Shown here: in pieces, positions 49,581-59,408 of the stretch | How the letters are laid out: each line of letters opens with the position of its first letter | Position numbering within the stretch: position 1 is the stretch's first letter | Origin: Larkinella bovis | Lineage (GTDB): Bacteria > Bacteroidota > Bacteroidia > Cytophagales > Spirosomataceae | Reading direction: 5' to 3' | Assembly (NCBI RefSeq): GCF_042655385.1 | Contig: NZ_JBHSMA010000001.1 | Span: 620,001 to 684,000, forward strand | DNA length: 64,000 bases | Notes under the pieces: model-generated | Seen by the model: the letters and a program-made list of their open reading frames with translations, nothing else | What the model was told of the DNA's origin: nothing | Database searches by the model: none | Made by a program: the position numbers and the translations under genes

Positions 49581-50444
49581 TTACTTCGATGGCCCCTGCG
49601 CTGCGTTGGAGACGGACGCCCACGCTTCCCAGGTGGCCAGCCGCTCCTCGTAAGTGGCCCGAACGTCCGGCAGGTTATGACTCCCCAGAAAAAACCGTAA
49701 CGGCGGTTTTTCGGCGTCCACTACCTTGAAAAGGGCTTCCGGCGTTGCGGTGGGATCTCCCCGTTCCAGGTTTTTTAAACCGCCCATAAACTGGGTTTTA
49801 AAATCGGTGTAGATGTCGAGCCCCGCGGCAAATTTCAACGACTCCGGACTTCCGAACTCGGTGGCGTAGGCACCCGGTTCGATGATGGTTACGTCGATGC
49901 CAAATTGTTTAACCTCCGCAGCCAGGCTTTCGTGAATGGCTTCAAACGCCCATTTCGACGAGCAGTAATAGCCAATTACCGGCAACGTCACCTGCCCCAG
50001 GTTGCTGGATACGCCCAGGATGTGGCCGCCCCCCTGTTTGCGCAGCAGCGGTAAGGCGGCCTGAATGACCGCCAGCGGGCCGAAAATATTGGTTTCATAG
50101 AGCGCACGGACATCAGCCGCCCTGCCTTCCTCGATGGTGCCCACCAGCGAATACCCGGCATTGTTGAGCACGATATCGAGTCGTCCGAAATGAGCGTGAG
50201 CCTGTTCGACAACCGCCTTTACCTGGTCGGAATGGGTCACGTCGAGTTCCAGGGTTAGGACGTTTTCACCGTATTTTTCGTTCAGATCGGCGATGCTTGC
50301 CAGCCGGCGGGCGGTTGCGGCCACTTTGTCGCCACGCTTCAGCGCGGCCTCGGCCCAAATGCGGCCAAATCCACGGGAGGTGCCCGTAATAAACCAGACT
50401 TTGGGAGCGGTGCCAGCCCCGGATGATTGAATGTGAGGTACCAT
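49581..50444 (-). CDS. Short-chain dehydrogenase/reductase (SDR)
   Basis: A 287-residue classical-type SDR. The cofactor motif is WFITGTSRGFGR, followed by ATARRLA, whose Arg suggests NADP preference. LDVTHSDQV, NNAGYSLVG, the Ser of VSSNLGQ and the catalytic YCSSK complete the signature. The C-terminal part (after PGAYATEFG) is of the short-chain type often annotated as oxidoreductase or retinol dehydrogenase-like. The ATG at 50444 was chosen over a TTG at 50531. The gene precedes the AraC gene on the same strand, 76 bases apart, and is a plausible target of that regulator. The substrate cannot be predicted. Confidence 0.92.
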   Translation of the reverse strand: MVPHIQSSGAGTAPKVWFITGTSRGFGRIWAEAALKRGDKVAATARRLASIADLNEKYGENVLTLELDVTHSDQVKAVVEQAHAHFGRLDIVLNNAGYSLVGTIEEGRAADVRALYETNIFGPLAVIQAALPLLRKQGGGHILGVSSNLGQVTLPVIGYYCSSKWAFEAIHESLAAEVKQFGIDVTIIEPGAYATEFGSPESLKFAAGLDIYTDFKTQFMGGLKNLERGDPTATPEALFKVVDAEKPPLRFFLGSHNLPDVRATYEERLATWEAWASVSNAAQGPSK

Positions 50445-50675
50445 ACTTTCTAACGTTACATTGAATGAGAGGACAAAGGTCAGCCCTTGGCCGGTGGCGC
50501 TTGTAGCCGAAATGAGGGAATTTGTAGCCAAAAGCTGGCAACGCTTGTAACGCCGAAAGTGGTTTTACGGTGGGATAAAGGGGCCAAACCGGCCCGGAAT
50601 TGAACGAAACTGCCATAAACAGAAGAAGTCTCCCCGGATGGGGAGACTTCTTCAATACGGTACAGACGGATTTGC

Positions 50676-52253
50676 TTACGGTTTATCCCACCAGACGCGG
50701 GTTTTGTAATTGTCGGGTCCCTGCCGGGCGACCGATGCGTTGTAATTATCCGCGTTTAAGACCGGTTCGTCGTCCGGATAGCGCAGACGGCGGGGATACG
50801 TGCCGCCGGTTTCATTATCCGGATAATTGACCGGAACTAATTTGGGGTAACCGGACCGGCGTACATTGGCGTAGGCCTCATACCCATTCAGGAACGTCGC
50901 AACCCAATACTCGGAATTGATCTGTTCCAGGGCTTTTTCCCGGTTGGCCGCCCCCGCAAACGGATTGGCTGCCAGATAGGCCGCAATTTCAGCATCGGAG
51001 ATCGTCGCCGATGCGTCGTACTGCTGAAGCATCTTCATGGCGCCCGTTACGCCATTCTGGTAGAACTGAGCGGCATCTCCCGTCACCCAGCCGCGAACGG
51101 CGGCTTCCGCCAGCATCAGTTGCACCTCGGCGTAGGTAATGAACATCCTCGGTCCATCCAGTTTGGCAAAAACATCCCGGTTTACGCCCGAAAACTGGTG
51201 CTCCTGGCCCGGGGCCTTCGGATCGTAGCTGGGGTTGCCGGGGAGGGTAATCCGGTCCAGGCCGTTGGGCATTCCTTTCTGAACGGCCGGATCGGTGTTT
51301 TTGGTCGCTACGTTGGTGGGGTCCGTATAAACCGCAACGGTATGTTTCAGCCGGGGATCGTTATGGCTCTTCATGTAGTCGAAAAACGTTTTGGAGATCT
51401 TGCCGGGGCTTCGTCCCGACACGCTCAGAATCCAGCTCTGCCCGTTGGTCAGAATCTCCTGGGTTCCGGCTTTGTCGGTTCCCTTGATAAACACGTTATC
51501 GCTGATGGAGGTAAACACGCCCCCCGCCACCGCTTTTTTGACCCAGGACTCGGCCGCTGCCGGATCCACTTTAGACAGCCGCATCCCGAGCCGGAGCATC
51601 ATCGAATAGCCGAAGCGTTTCCATTTGAGAATGTCGCCCTGGTAGATAATGTCCGCCGTGCCGACGAGCGTTTGCTTGGCATCCAGTTTGGCGGTAGCAT
51701 CTTCCAGTTCGGCCAGCATGTGAGCATAAATATCCTTCTGGGCGTCGTATTTGGGCTTGTAAATCTGCTTGTAATAGCCCTGGTTGGCTTCCGAATACGG
51801 AACGTCGCCGTACATATCCGTAAGCCGGTGATAAATCACGGTTTTCCAGATTCGGGCCATGTGGTACAGGTTGTGGTACTGCGGTTTATCCTTGGACAGG
51901 GCGATCACGTCCTCGATCAATTTGGACGAACCGGCCACGGCATTGTACGTCGCTTTCCACAAATTCTCGTTGTTTCCCTTATGATAAACGTACTTATCAC
52001 CCTGAAAATCAAAGATTCCGACATTGCTCAGGGAAGCCATGTGCTGCACGAACGGTTCGGCATAATTCAGGGTGTTGCTTTCGTCGCCCTTGGCCGTGTT
52101 ATACTGCCCGGTCGTAAACAGGTAAACCGGGTTAAACCGGTCGGCGGTGACGGCGTTGGGGTCTTTATTGAGTTCTTCAAAACCACTGTCACAGGCAGAA
52201 AGCAGTAAAACGCTGCCGGTCACGATTATCGAAAATAAGGTTTTCATCTCCAT
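50676..52253 (-). CDS. SusD/RagB-family nutrient-binding lipoprotein (SusD-like 2)
   Basis: A 525-residue outer-membrane lipoprotein that forms the lid of a SusC transporter. The signal MKTLFSIIVTGSVLLLSACD has the lipobox at about Cys20. FEELNKDPNAVTADRF near residue 25 is typical of the SusD-like 2 subgroup. TPR-like helices follow (NLYHMARIWKTVIYHRL, YGDVPYSEAN, KWKRFGYSMMLRLGMRLS). The C-terminal EYWVATFLNGYEAYANVRRSG and YPDNETGG are also characteristic. It is 14 bases downstream of the susC-type gene, forming a standard pair. The nutrient, a glycan or peptide-like compound, is unknown. Confidence 0.94.
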   Translation of the reverse strand: MEMKTLFSIIVTGSVLLLSACDSGFEELNKDPNAVTADRFNPVYLFTTGQYNTAKGDESNTLNYAEPFVQHMASLSNVGIFDFQGDKYVYHKGNNENLWKATYNAVAGSSKLIEDVIALSKDKPQYHNLYHMARIWKTVIYHRLTDMYGDVPYSEANQGYYKQIYKPKYDAQKDIYAHMLAELEDATAKLDAKQTLVGTADIIYQGDILKWKRFGYSMMLRLGMRLSKVDPAAAESWVKKAVAGGVFTSISDNVFIKGTDKAGTQEILTNGQSWILSVSGRSPGKISKTFFDYMKSHNDPRLKHTVAVYTDPTNVATKNTDPAVQKGMPNGLDRITLPGNPSYDPKAPGQEHQFSGVNRDVFAKLDGPRMFITYAEVQLMLAEAAVRGWVTGDAAQFYQNGVTGAMKMLQQYDASATISDAEIAAYLAANPFAGAANREKALEQINSEYWVATFLNGYEAYANVRRSGYPKLVPVNYPDNETGGTYPRRLRYPDDEPVLNADNYNASVARQGPDNYKTRVWWDKP

Positions 52254-52267
52254 TGGAATTGGCCTGA

Positions 52268-55200
52268 TTAGAATTTCAAGTTTACGTTGAATCCGTAGCT
52301 GCGGGTGGGTGGGAGCGGGGTTGATTCGATCCCCTGGTCGTTGCCCGCCGACAGGTTGGTTTCGGGGTCCAGACCGGGCGTGTGTTTCATCAGAATCAGC
52401 AGGTTCCGGCCCACGGCCGAAACACTGGCTCCCTTCACAAAGCCCAGCTTTTCAAAAACCGGTTTTGGTAAATTGTACGTCAGCGACACATACCGGAGTT
52501 TGATAAAACTGGCATTGTAGATGTAGTCGTCCAGCGCATCCCGTCTACGGACCACAATGGCCCGGTTGTTGACCCGGTCGGCCGATACCAGCACGTTGTT
52601 GACTTCGCCCTTTTCGGTCACCCCGGGAAGAATGGCCCCAGCCGCCCGGCCCAGTAACGAGCTAGGGGACATACCCCGGTGGTCGAGGCTGTAGTTGGTT
52701 TCCGAGTAAATCTTGCCCCCGAATTTTCCGTCCACCTGCGCTGACAGGGTCAGCCCTTTGTACGAGAAATTGTTGATCAGACCGGTGGTGTATTTATGAA
52801 TCCCGGAACCGAACGAAACCACATTGGTCGGCACGATCGGCAGCCCGGTCGCATCGATGATATCCTGTCCCTGCTCGTTCCGCAGAATGGTTCGACCGAC
52901 AATCTGCGAGTATTCTTCGCCTTCGACGTGTTTGATGAACGCCTTGGTGGACGTCGCCAGGATCAGTTCCTTGGAGGTGTTCGATATTTTCAGAACTTTA
53001 CTTTTGTTGTAGGCCAGGTTTAGCGACAGATCCCAGGTGAAGTTCGAATTCGTGACCGGTTTAACCGTCGCCAGGAATTCAATTCCCCGGTTTCGGATTT
53101 CGCCCACGTTCACCGAAACCCCCGAATAACCGGTCGTAGACGAAATGCTCTCGACGGCAATGTCATTGGTGGTCAGTTTATTATAGGCTGCAATGTCGAA
53201 ACCGAGCCGGTTGTTGAATAACCGCAGATCCAGACCGGCTTCAAACTCGTTCACACTGAGCGGTCGCAGGCTGCTGTTGGGCACGGTAAACTGATTGATC
53301 GTTCCGAGCGAAATTCCGCCGTAATTGTACGGCAGCAACCCGTAGGTCAGGTTCAGCAGGTACGGGTCGGTATCGCCCCCCACGGCGGCATAGGCCACCC
53401 GAAGTTTGCCAAAGCTGATGGCTTTCGGCAGGTCCATCGCCTGCGAGAACACAAAACTCACCCCGGCCGACGGATAGAAGAAATTGTTGGACTTGGGGTT
53501 TAGCGTTGAAAACCAGTCGTTTCGCCCGGTCAGGTTCAGGTACAGATAGTTCCGGAAGCTGAGTTCGGCGGTTGCAAAAACCGAATTGATTTTCTTGTCG
53601 TACGTGGCGGTGGTGGTGTTGCGGTTGGCCGTGTTGTTGATCACGTGCAACTGAGGAACCACAAAACCGGAGCCCAGAATGGTGGTCGTATACCGGTGCT
53701 GCGACATGAGGTTGCCCCCCAGGTTGACCGCCAGGTCAAAATCGTTGGTCAGGTTTTTGTTCAACCCGATCATTCCTTCAAAATTCCGTTCCCAGAAAGT
53801 CTGCTGTGCCTGATCGATCTGGCCCGCGGGCCGGTAACCGGTTCCTTCGGGAACAATCTTGTTGGCCATGAAACCGTAGTAATCCTGGCCGACTTTCCCC
53901 TGCACAAAAAGCCAGTCGAAAATATTATACCGCAGGTTCAGGGTGGTAATAAACCGGTCCTTGTCCGTCCGGTTTTTGATCCGGTTGAGGGTGTAGTAAG
54001 GGTTTGTCGCGTTTAAGTCCGTTCCCAGCACCTTCTCCTTGAAGTTTTCGTCGTAACCCGGCGAGAGCGCGCTGGTTGGCATGTTGCTGTTGACGTACAG
54101 GATGGTTCCCGCGCTGTTCCCGGAATTGCCCGTAAACACATACCGGTTATCGACACGCTCGTTGATGTAATCCACGTTGGCCGAGAGCGTCAGGTTTTTG
54201 GTGATGTTCTGGTTCAGACCCAGGCTGATGTTGTTCCGGCGCATGGTGGCATTCGGGATGATGCCTTTGTTGCGCATATCCGTAATACCCAGCCGGAAAC
54301 TGCCCTTGTCGCCCCCGCCCGAGAAGGACAGGCTGTTGGTGCTGGTGTGTCCGACGCCGTAAAAATCGTCCAGAACCTGGTCTTTCACGTACGAATACGG
54401 TCGTTTAACTCCGTCCAGCTGCACCGTCTCCGAACCGTCATACAACGATCCCCAGTGGTTCTGGCCGTGGTTGGCCGCGTCCTGCTGGCTGGCCGGTTTG
54501 ACTCCGCCGTAGCCCTGCCCGTACTCTTTTTGCAGTTCCCAGAGGAAAAAAGGGACTTCGAAGGTGTTGTTGGTATTGAATTCAACGCCCAGCCCTTTAT
54601 TGCCTTTGCCGGATTTGGTGGTGATGACGATAGCCCCGTTTTTAGCCCGGGAACCGTACAACGCGGCCGCCGTGGCACCCTTCAGAACGGTAATGTCCTC
54701 GATATCATCCGGGTTGAGGCTGGAAATATTGTCGCCATAGTCCGGATTGTCGTTTTTGGGGCCGCCAAACTGGGTGTTGTCCATCGGAAGACCGTTGATG
54801 ATGTACAGTGGCTGGTTATTGCCCGAAATAGAGGTGTTGCCGCGGATGGTCACGCGGCTGGAACCCGCCGGACCGGTGGCGGCCGGACTGATGTTGACCC
54901 CGGCCACTTTCCCGTTCAGGGAGTTGGCAAAGTTGGTTTCCCGGGTTTTGGTAAAATTGTCACCGTCGATCTTCGTTACCGAATACCCCAGCGACTTGGT
55001 TTCCCGCCGGATACCCAGGGCGGTGACGACGACCTCATCCAGGGCTTTGCTTTCGGCCAGTAGTCTGATGGTCAGGGACGTGTTGCTGCCCACGGTTACT
55101 TCCTGGGCGGTATAGCCCACGAATGAAAAAACGAGTACCGAATTGGGAGACGGGACATTGATGGAGAAATTACCGGCTGCGTCGGAGGTGGTTCCCTGCT

Positions 55201-55447
55201 GGGTGCCTTTGATGACGATGCTGACGCCCGGGAGCGCATCGCCTTTTTCATCGGTTATTTTTCCGCGAATGATGTCAGCAACCGGTGGCTGCCGGATGCC
55301 CGGTTTTACGGTCTGGTATCCTGCGGTTTCCGGCGTTCGGGCTACTGCCGGATGAGAAGCAACCGCCAGAACGGCAAGGGCAGTCAGGAGGGCAGGCCAT
55401 TTGCACCGATGAAGATGGGCATCCTCGGGTAGAGTCTTTTTGTTCAT
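52268..55447 (-). CDS. SusC/RagA-family TonB-linked outer-membrane transporter
   Basis: A 1059-residue TonB-dependent transporter. A signal sequence (to about residue 37) is followed by a carboxypeptidase-regulatory-like domain (IRGKITDEKGDALPGVSIVI ... GNFSINVP). A TonB-box-like segment ALDEVVVTALG, the plug domain (NSLNGKVAGVNISPAATGPA, VTIRGNTSISGNNQPLYIIN, ITVLKGATAAALYGSRA) and the 22-strand barrel ending TRSYGFNVNLKF come next. These are standard for SusC/RagA. The ATG at 55447 was chosen over 55519 because it starts the signal peptide. With SusD it imports a nutrient that TonB energises. No ECF sigma or anti-sigma gene accompanies the pair in the window. Confidence 0.95.
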   Translation of the reverse strand: MNKKTLPEDAHLHRCKWPALLTALAVLAVASHPAVARTPETAGYQTVKPGIRQPPVADIIRGKITDEKGDALPGVSIVIKGTQQGTTSDAAGNFSINVPSPNSVLVFSFVGYTAQEVTVGSNTSLTIRLLAESKALDEVVVTALGIRRETKSLGYSVTKIDGDNFTKTRETNFANSLNGKVAGVNISPAATGPAGSSRVTIRGNTSISGNNQPLYIINGLPMDNTQFGGPKNDNPDYGDNISSLNPDDIEDITVLKGATAAALYGSRAKNGAIVITTKSGKGNKGLGVEFNTNNTFEVPFFLWELQKEYGQGYGGVKPASQQDAANHGQNHWGSLYDGSETVQLDGVKRPYSYVKDQVLDDFYGVGHTSTNSLSFSGGGDKGSFRLGITDMRNKGIIPNATMRRNNISLGLNQNITKNLTLSANVDYINERVDNRYVFTGNSGNSAGTILYVNSNMPTSALSPGYDENFKEKVLGTDLNATNPYYTLNRIKNRTDKDRFITTLNLRYNIFDWLFVQGKVGQDYYGFMANKIVPEGTGYRPAGQIDQAQQTFWERNFEGMIGLNKNLTNDFDLAVNLGGNLMSQHRYTTTILGSGFVVPQLHVINNTANRNTTTATYDKKINSVFATAELSFRNYLYLNLTGRNDWFSTLNPKSNNFFYPSAGVSFVFSQAMDLPKAISFGKLRVAYAAVGGDTDPYLLNLTYGLLPYNYGGISLGTINQFTVPNSSLRPLSVNEFEAGLDLRLFNNRLGFDIAAYNKLTTNDIAVESISSTTGYSGVSVNVGEIRNRGIEFLATVKPVTNSNFTWDLSLNLAYNKSKVLKISNTSKELILATSTKAFIKHVEGEEYSQIVGRTILRNEQGQDIIDATGLPIVPTNVVSFGSGIHKYTTGLINNFSYKGLTLSAQVDGKFGGKIYSETNYSLDHRGMSPSSLLGRAAGAILPGVTEKGEVNNVLVSADRVNNRAIVVRRRDALDDYIYNASFIKLRYVSLTYNLPKPVFEKLGFVKGASVSAVGRNLLILMKHTPGLDPETNLSAGNDQGIESTPLPPTRSYGFNVNLKF

Positions 55448-55743
55448 GAAAGTAAAAGGGTTGGAATGAGAGTACAGGTACTCGCTGGTGATCATGCATG
55501 GCAACTTGCCAAGTAGCATACAGCAAAAGGGGAAGAGTGTACTATGATAATTTCTATTATTTAAACAAATTTTACCAAACCGCCCGTTGTCCGGCTTTCG
55601 GGTTGGTCTGCGTTGAACAAAAGCCGGAGTAAAAGAAACCGATCACCACCTGTTTTTATAAAATTTCATGGATGGAAGCGTATGAACGGGCGTATTCGGA
55701 GTACTTACGGAAAAGAAACCATTCCTACGCTCCTGATCTGATA

Positions 55744-56838
55744 ATGGAACCAAAGCCACTTTTATCCCGCCGGGCTTCCTTTGAACGCCTGGCCCGGGCG
55801 GCCCTCGGCCTTATGGCCGGTGTAGAAGTCATTCATACTCAGCCTGTTTTGGCCAATATCAAACCGTCTCCTTGGCTTCCGAAATCCGGAGAGTCCGTAA
55901 AACCGGGTGTAAAAAAGTTTGTCCCGGTCATGATCACGCCGTTCGACGCCAGCCTGAAGATTGACTACGATACGCTTTCGCGGCTCATCGATTTTTACGG
56001 GCAGGCGGGTGCCAAAGGCTTTTTTGCCAATTGCCTCAGCAGTGAAATGTATTTTTTGAACGACCAGGAGCGCCTTGAGCTGACCCGGCATGTGGTGAAG
56101 CGGGCCGGTCGTAAAACCGGGGTAGTTTCAACGGGTTCCTTCGGCGATTCGCTGGACGACAAGGTCGCGTTTGCCAAAAAAATATACGACACGGGCGTCA
56201 ATGGCGTTATTCTCATCTCCAGCCACTTTGCGCAGGCCAGCGAGAGCGATGCCGTGTTGATGAAGAATTTCGAAGCGTTTCTGGCGCAAACCGGTAGCAT
56301 CAAGCTGGGCACCTACGAATGCCCGAACCCCTACAAGCGCCTGCTCTCGCCGGATGTTTTTAAATCCCTCGTTTCCGACAAGCGGTTGATTTACCACAAG
56401 GATACCTCGGAGGATATTAAAAACATCGAAACGAAGCTGGCGATTGCCCGCGGTACGCAACTGGAATTCTACAACGCTCATACCGCCACAGCCGCCGAAT
56501 CCCTGCAAAAGGGGGCCGCCGGCATGTCACCCATCTCCGGGAATTTTTACCCCGAAATTCACAGCTGGTTGTGTCAGTACGCCAATGACCCGTCGAAAGC
56601 TGCCGATGTGCAATGGATCCAGGCCGAAATTACCCGGACCGAACCGGTTATCTCGAAGTTCTACCCACTGAGTTCCAAATACTTTCTGAAAAAGCGCGGT
56701 TTGCCCATCGAGCTGGTGTGCCGGTCGAACGTCAAAACAATTCCCGCGGAGCAGCTGAGCGTACTGGACGATACCTACCAAACGTTTCTGGGCTGGTGCG
56801 ACCGGTTAGGCATAAAACCGGTTACCGGCCTGAAGTAA
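55744..56838 (+). CDS. DapA-family (dihydrodipicolinate synthase-like) protein with twin-arginine-type leader
   Basis: A 364-residue TIM-barrel aldolase/lyase relative. The start MEPKPLLSRRASFERLARAA contains SRRASF, like a twin-arginine export signal, followed by a hydrophobic stretch and ANIKPSPW. The barrel begins FVPVMITPFDASLKIDYDTL. The Schiff-base Lys is in LIYHKDTSED and a YECPNPYKR motif sits where DapA has YNIPPRTG. The pocket therefore differs from true DapA, so the substrate is probably another keto acid or sugar acid. An in-frame ATG at 55672 would give a longer, more charged start. It is divergent from the SusC/D pair, which hints at use of an imported compound. Confidence 0.78.
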   Translation: MEPKPLLSRRASFERLARAALGLMAGVEVIHTQPVLANIKPSPWLPKSGESVKPGVKKFVPVMITPFDASLKIDYDTLSRLIDFYGQAGAKGFFANCLSSEMYFLNDQERLELTRHVVKRAGRKTGVVSTGSFGDSLDDKVAFAKKIYDTGVNGVILISSHFAQASESDAVLMKNFEAFLAQTGSIKLGTYECPNPYKRLLSPDVFKSLVSDKRLIYHKDTSEDIKNIETKLAIARGTQLEFYNAHTATAAESLQKGAAGMSPISGNFYPEIHSWLCQYANDPSKAADVQWIQAEITRTEPVISKFYPLSSKYFLKKRGLPIELVCRSNVKTIPAEQLSVLDDTYQTFLGWCDRLGIKPVTGLK

Positions 56839-57031
56839 CCGTTGAAGCTGTATTTGTTAAGGTAATGAATGGACCGCGGAACCTCGGTTGACGGACACAA
56901 AATCAAAAAGGAAAGCCCTGAACCGCTGCTTAGTAAGTTATTGCGGAGTCGCTTGCTTTACTGGCGGTTTGGGCTTACGTTTACCGAAAGCCGCTTTTTC
57001 CGTTGTCCAGTCAATCCATAAACCAGCTGCC

Positions 57032-57748
57032 ATGAAAACTACTCCATTCGGGGCTTTGGCCATCGCCTTTTTTCTCTCGTTCTGCGCGTCTGCCCAAACC
57101 GTGGATGAGATCATCGACAAACACGTTACCGCTCTGGGCGGTCTGGATAAATTAAACGGCGTAAAATCCCTCTACACGGAACGCACCCTCTCGGTGCAGG
57201 GAATGGAAATTCCGAATAAAACCACGGTCGTTGTGGGAAAAGCGATCCGGAGCGAATCAGTGATCATGGAAAGTCCGATGGTTCAGGTACTGACGGGAGC
57301 AACGGGCTGGATGATTCGGCCGTCGATGATGGGTGGTTCGGGTAAACCGGAAGACATGCCCGCGGACATGGTCAAGCAACAGATCAGCCAGCTCGATCCG
57401 TTTGGCCCCCTGGTGAATTACAGGGAAAAAGGCCACAAGGTTGACCTGGTGGGCCAGGAAAAAATAGACGGAAAGGATGTTTACCACCTCCGGATCACGA
57501 CAAAAGAAGGGCAGGTGGTGGACGAATTTATCGATGCCGGTTCGAACTTGATCCGCAAAGTCAGAATGACGTTTAACGGGCAACCCGGTGAAATGTTTTT
57601 TGCGGATTACAGGGACGTGGAAGGCATCAAATTTGCGAATAAGATGGAAATGGCCAACGACCAGGCCGGAACGCTGATTTTTACAACCAACAAAGTCACC
57701 ATTAACGCGCCGGTTGACGACGCCATCTTTCAAAAACCGGGCCAGTAA
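57032..57748 (+). CDS. LolA-like outer-membrane lipoprotein-sorting family protein
   Basis: A 238-residue secreted protein with signal peptide MKTTPFGALAIAFFLSFCAS ending ASAQ. It starts with VDEIIDKHVTALGGLDKLNG, typical of the LolA/LolB-like half-barrel fold. Beta segments follow (TERTLSVQGMEIPN, VLTGATGWMIRPSM, VDLVGQEKIDGKDVYHLRI, ADYRDVEGIKFANKMEM), ending with DDAIFQKPGQ. Proteins of this group probably carry lipids or lipoproteins in the periplasm, but this variant is not a canonical LolA. ATG at 57032 starts the signal peptide; an upstream start at 56888 would add 48 unrelated residues. An intrinsic terminator follows 80 bases later. Confidence 0.85.
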   Translation: MKTTPFGALAIAFFLSFCASAQTVDEIIDKHVTALGGLDKLNGVKSLYTERTLSVQGMEIPNKTTVVVGKAIRSESVIMESPMVQVLTGATGWMIRPSMMGGSGKPEDMPADMVKQQISQLDPFGPLVNYREKGHKVDLVGQEKIDGKDVYHLRITTKEGQVVDEFIDAGSNLIRKVRMTFNGQPGEMFFADYRDVEGIKFANKMEMANDQAGTLIFTTNKVTINAPVDDAIFQKPGQ

Positions 57749-57827
57749 ATCCCGCCCGTAGGCGTCCTGCCAAAACCGGGTGATGGGGAAAAGGCCCGGA
57801 TACTTTCCGGGCGGGTAGACTTCCTGT

Positions 57828-57854
57828 AAAACCGCCCCATTCGGGCGGTTTTTT
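57828..57854 (+). terminator. Rho-independent terminator after the LolA-like gene
   Basis: Stem AAAACCGCCC / GGGCGGTTTT (10 base pairs) with loop CATTC, flanked by T residues downstream. It lies about 80 bases after the stop. Confidence 0.9.
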
Positions 57855-58048
57855 CTCTCCTGTTTCAGAATTGATAGAGATTGGTACAAAATTGATAGTC
57901 ATTGGGTGCAAAGGGGCGGTAATTTGCCGGCAGATAAGGGGGATTTGGATGCGCAAGACACCGGCGTGAGGACGGAATAGTAGGAGGGGACCCTGGGTAG
58001 TTTAGTACGATAGTGGCCGAATTTATTTTCACTTAAACGTTCTATATA

Positions 58049-59302
58049 ATGCAGCCTATTCCGTCTCGATCCCGCTTTCGATCGTCGTTCGTACCCCTCA
58101 AAACCGCCCTGGTTGCCCTTTTTCTCACCGTTTATTTAGCCAGTTGTACCCTGGTCGATCACCAGCCAGCCCCCTCGTACCTGGTGAGTAGCTCGCTGGT
58201 GGCCGAGGTGCCTGTCGATCAGTTGGCGCCCCGGCTGGCCGCGTTAAATTTACCGGCTCAAATTCCGGCCCAGACATTCTTACTCTACAACATTAAGGTG
58301 TATAAACTGGTGTACAACACCAAAGCACCCAACGGGCAGCCCATTCGGGCGTCCGGTGCCTTGATTGTGCCCCAGGCCCCTCCGTCGGTTGGCCTGCCGA
58401 TGATCAGCCAGCAACACGGTACTATTTTTACCAATAATGACGCGCCGTCCAACTACGCCATGACCAGTGAAGCGTACGTGGCGGCTTCGGTATTTGCCTC
58501 CAATGGGTATATCATGGCCTGTCCCGATTACATTGGGTTCGGCGAATCCGGGGATCCATCCAATCCGTTGAATCTGCTGCTGCATACGTACGAACACCGG
58601 GAAGGACTCGCGCAGGCCAGTCTGGACATGCTTCGGGCTGCGAAGGAATTTATTCAAAACAACAGCATCAATTGGGATACCCGCCTGTACCTGACGGGGT
58701 ATTCGGAAGGGGGGTACGCCACGATGGCCCTCTATAAGAAAATGCAGGATGAAGTCCCGGCCGAATTCAATTTGAAAGCGGTCACCGCCGGAGCCGGAGC
58801 GTATGATAAAACCGCCTTTACCAAAAGCCTCCTGAGCACTCCCTCGCACGGGATCGCCAATTATAACCGGACTTACCTGTGGGTGCTAATGACCTACGAC
58901 AAACTGTATGGACTGAACCGTTCGCCGGGTAGTTACTTTGTCGATCCCTATCTGGGGCAGATTGTGAGCCAGAGTCTGGCCGTCAATCTGACCGTCAGTT
59001 TCGATCAGATCTTTACCACCTCCTTCAAAGCCGGCGTTGCCAATGGAACGGATACCAACTTTCTGAATGCGCTGGCGGACAATGATGTGTTTGACTGGAA
59101 ACCGCTGAAGCCCCTGCAACTGTACCACGGCACGGATGACCCGCAGGTGTTTTTCCTCAATTCGCAGAATGCGTATATGGCCATGCAAGCCAGAGGGGCC
59201 GGATCGACCGTTCAACTGGTTCCGATCCCGACCGGCAATCACCAGACCAGTCTGCCCTACTACATTTTGGGAACGTATACCTTTATTAAGGCGAATCCCT
59301 AA
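58049..59302 (+). CDS. Alpha/beta hydrolase lipoprotein (secretory lipase-like)
   Basis: A 417-residue lipoprotein: the basic leader is followed by ALFLTVYLASC with the lipidated Cys33. The alpha/beta-hydrolase fold shows the oxyanion-type SQQHGT, the CPDYIGFGESGDPSNP segment and the nucleophile elbow GYSEGGY. Late YHGTDDPQVFF and GNHQTSLP carry the probable acid and His of the triad. The layout resembles secretory lipases and acetylxylan-esterase-like proteins of Bacteroidota, acting outside the inner membrane. The substrate is unknown. It stands alone between two terminators. Confidence 0.85.
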   Translation: MQPIPSRSRFRSSFVPLKTALVALFLTVYLASCTLVDHQPAPSYLVSSSLVAEVPVDQLAPRLAALNLPAQIPAQTFLLYNIKVYKLVYNTKAPNGQPIRASGALIVPQAPPSVGLPMISQQHGTIFTNNDAPSNYAMTSEAYVAASVFASNGYIMACPDYIGFGESGDPSNPLNLLLHTYEHREGLAQASLDMLRAAKEFIQNNSINWDTRLYLTGYSEGGYATMALYKKMQDEVPAEFNLKAVTAGAGAYDKTAFTKSLLSTPSHGIANYNRTYLWVLMTYDKLYGLNRSPGSYFVDPYLGQIVSQSLAVNLTVSFDQIFTTSFKAGVANGTDTNFLNALADNDVFDWKPLKPLQLYHGTDDPQVFFLNSQNAYMAMQARGAGSTVQLVPIPTGNHQTSLPYYILGTYTFIKANP

Positions 59303-59353
59303 AGGCTGATTTTTTGGATAACCAGCCGGAAAGAAACCGGAGGGATTCGAACG

Positions 59354-59390
59354 ACGCGGGGCCTCGAGTAAGGGCCCCGCGTTCATTTTT
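59354..59390. terminator. Probable bidirectional terminator
   Basis: ACGCGGGGCC at 59354-59363 pairs with GGCCCCGCGT at 59373-59382 across a 9-base loop, followed by TCATTTTT. It lies between the convergent hydrolase (+) and 109-residue (-) genes. Confidence 0.8.
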
Positions 59391-59408
59391 ACCGGTTCGA
59401 AGCGGTGG

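Noticed and set aside
51120..52208. 362-codon plus-strand frame inside the SusD gene
   Set aside because: Antisense to a clear SusD lipoprotein gene, with no motifs of its own.
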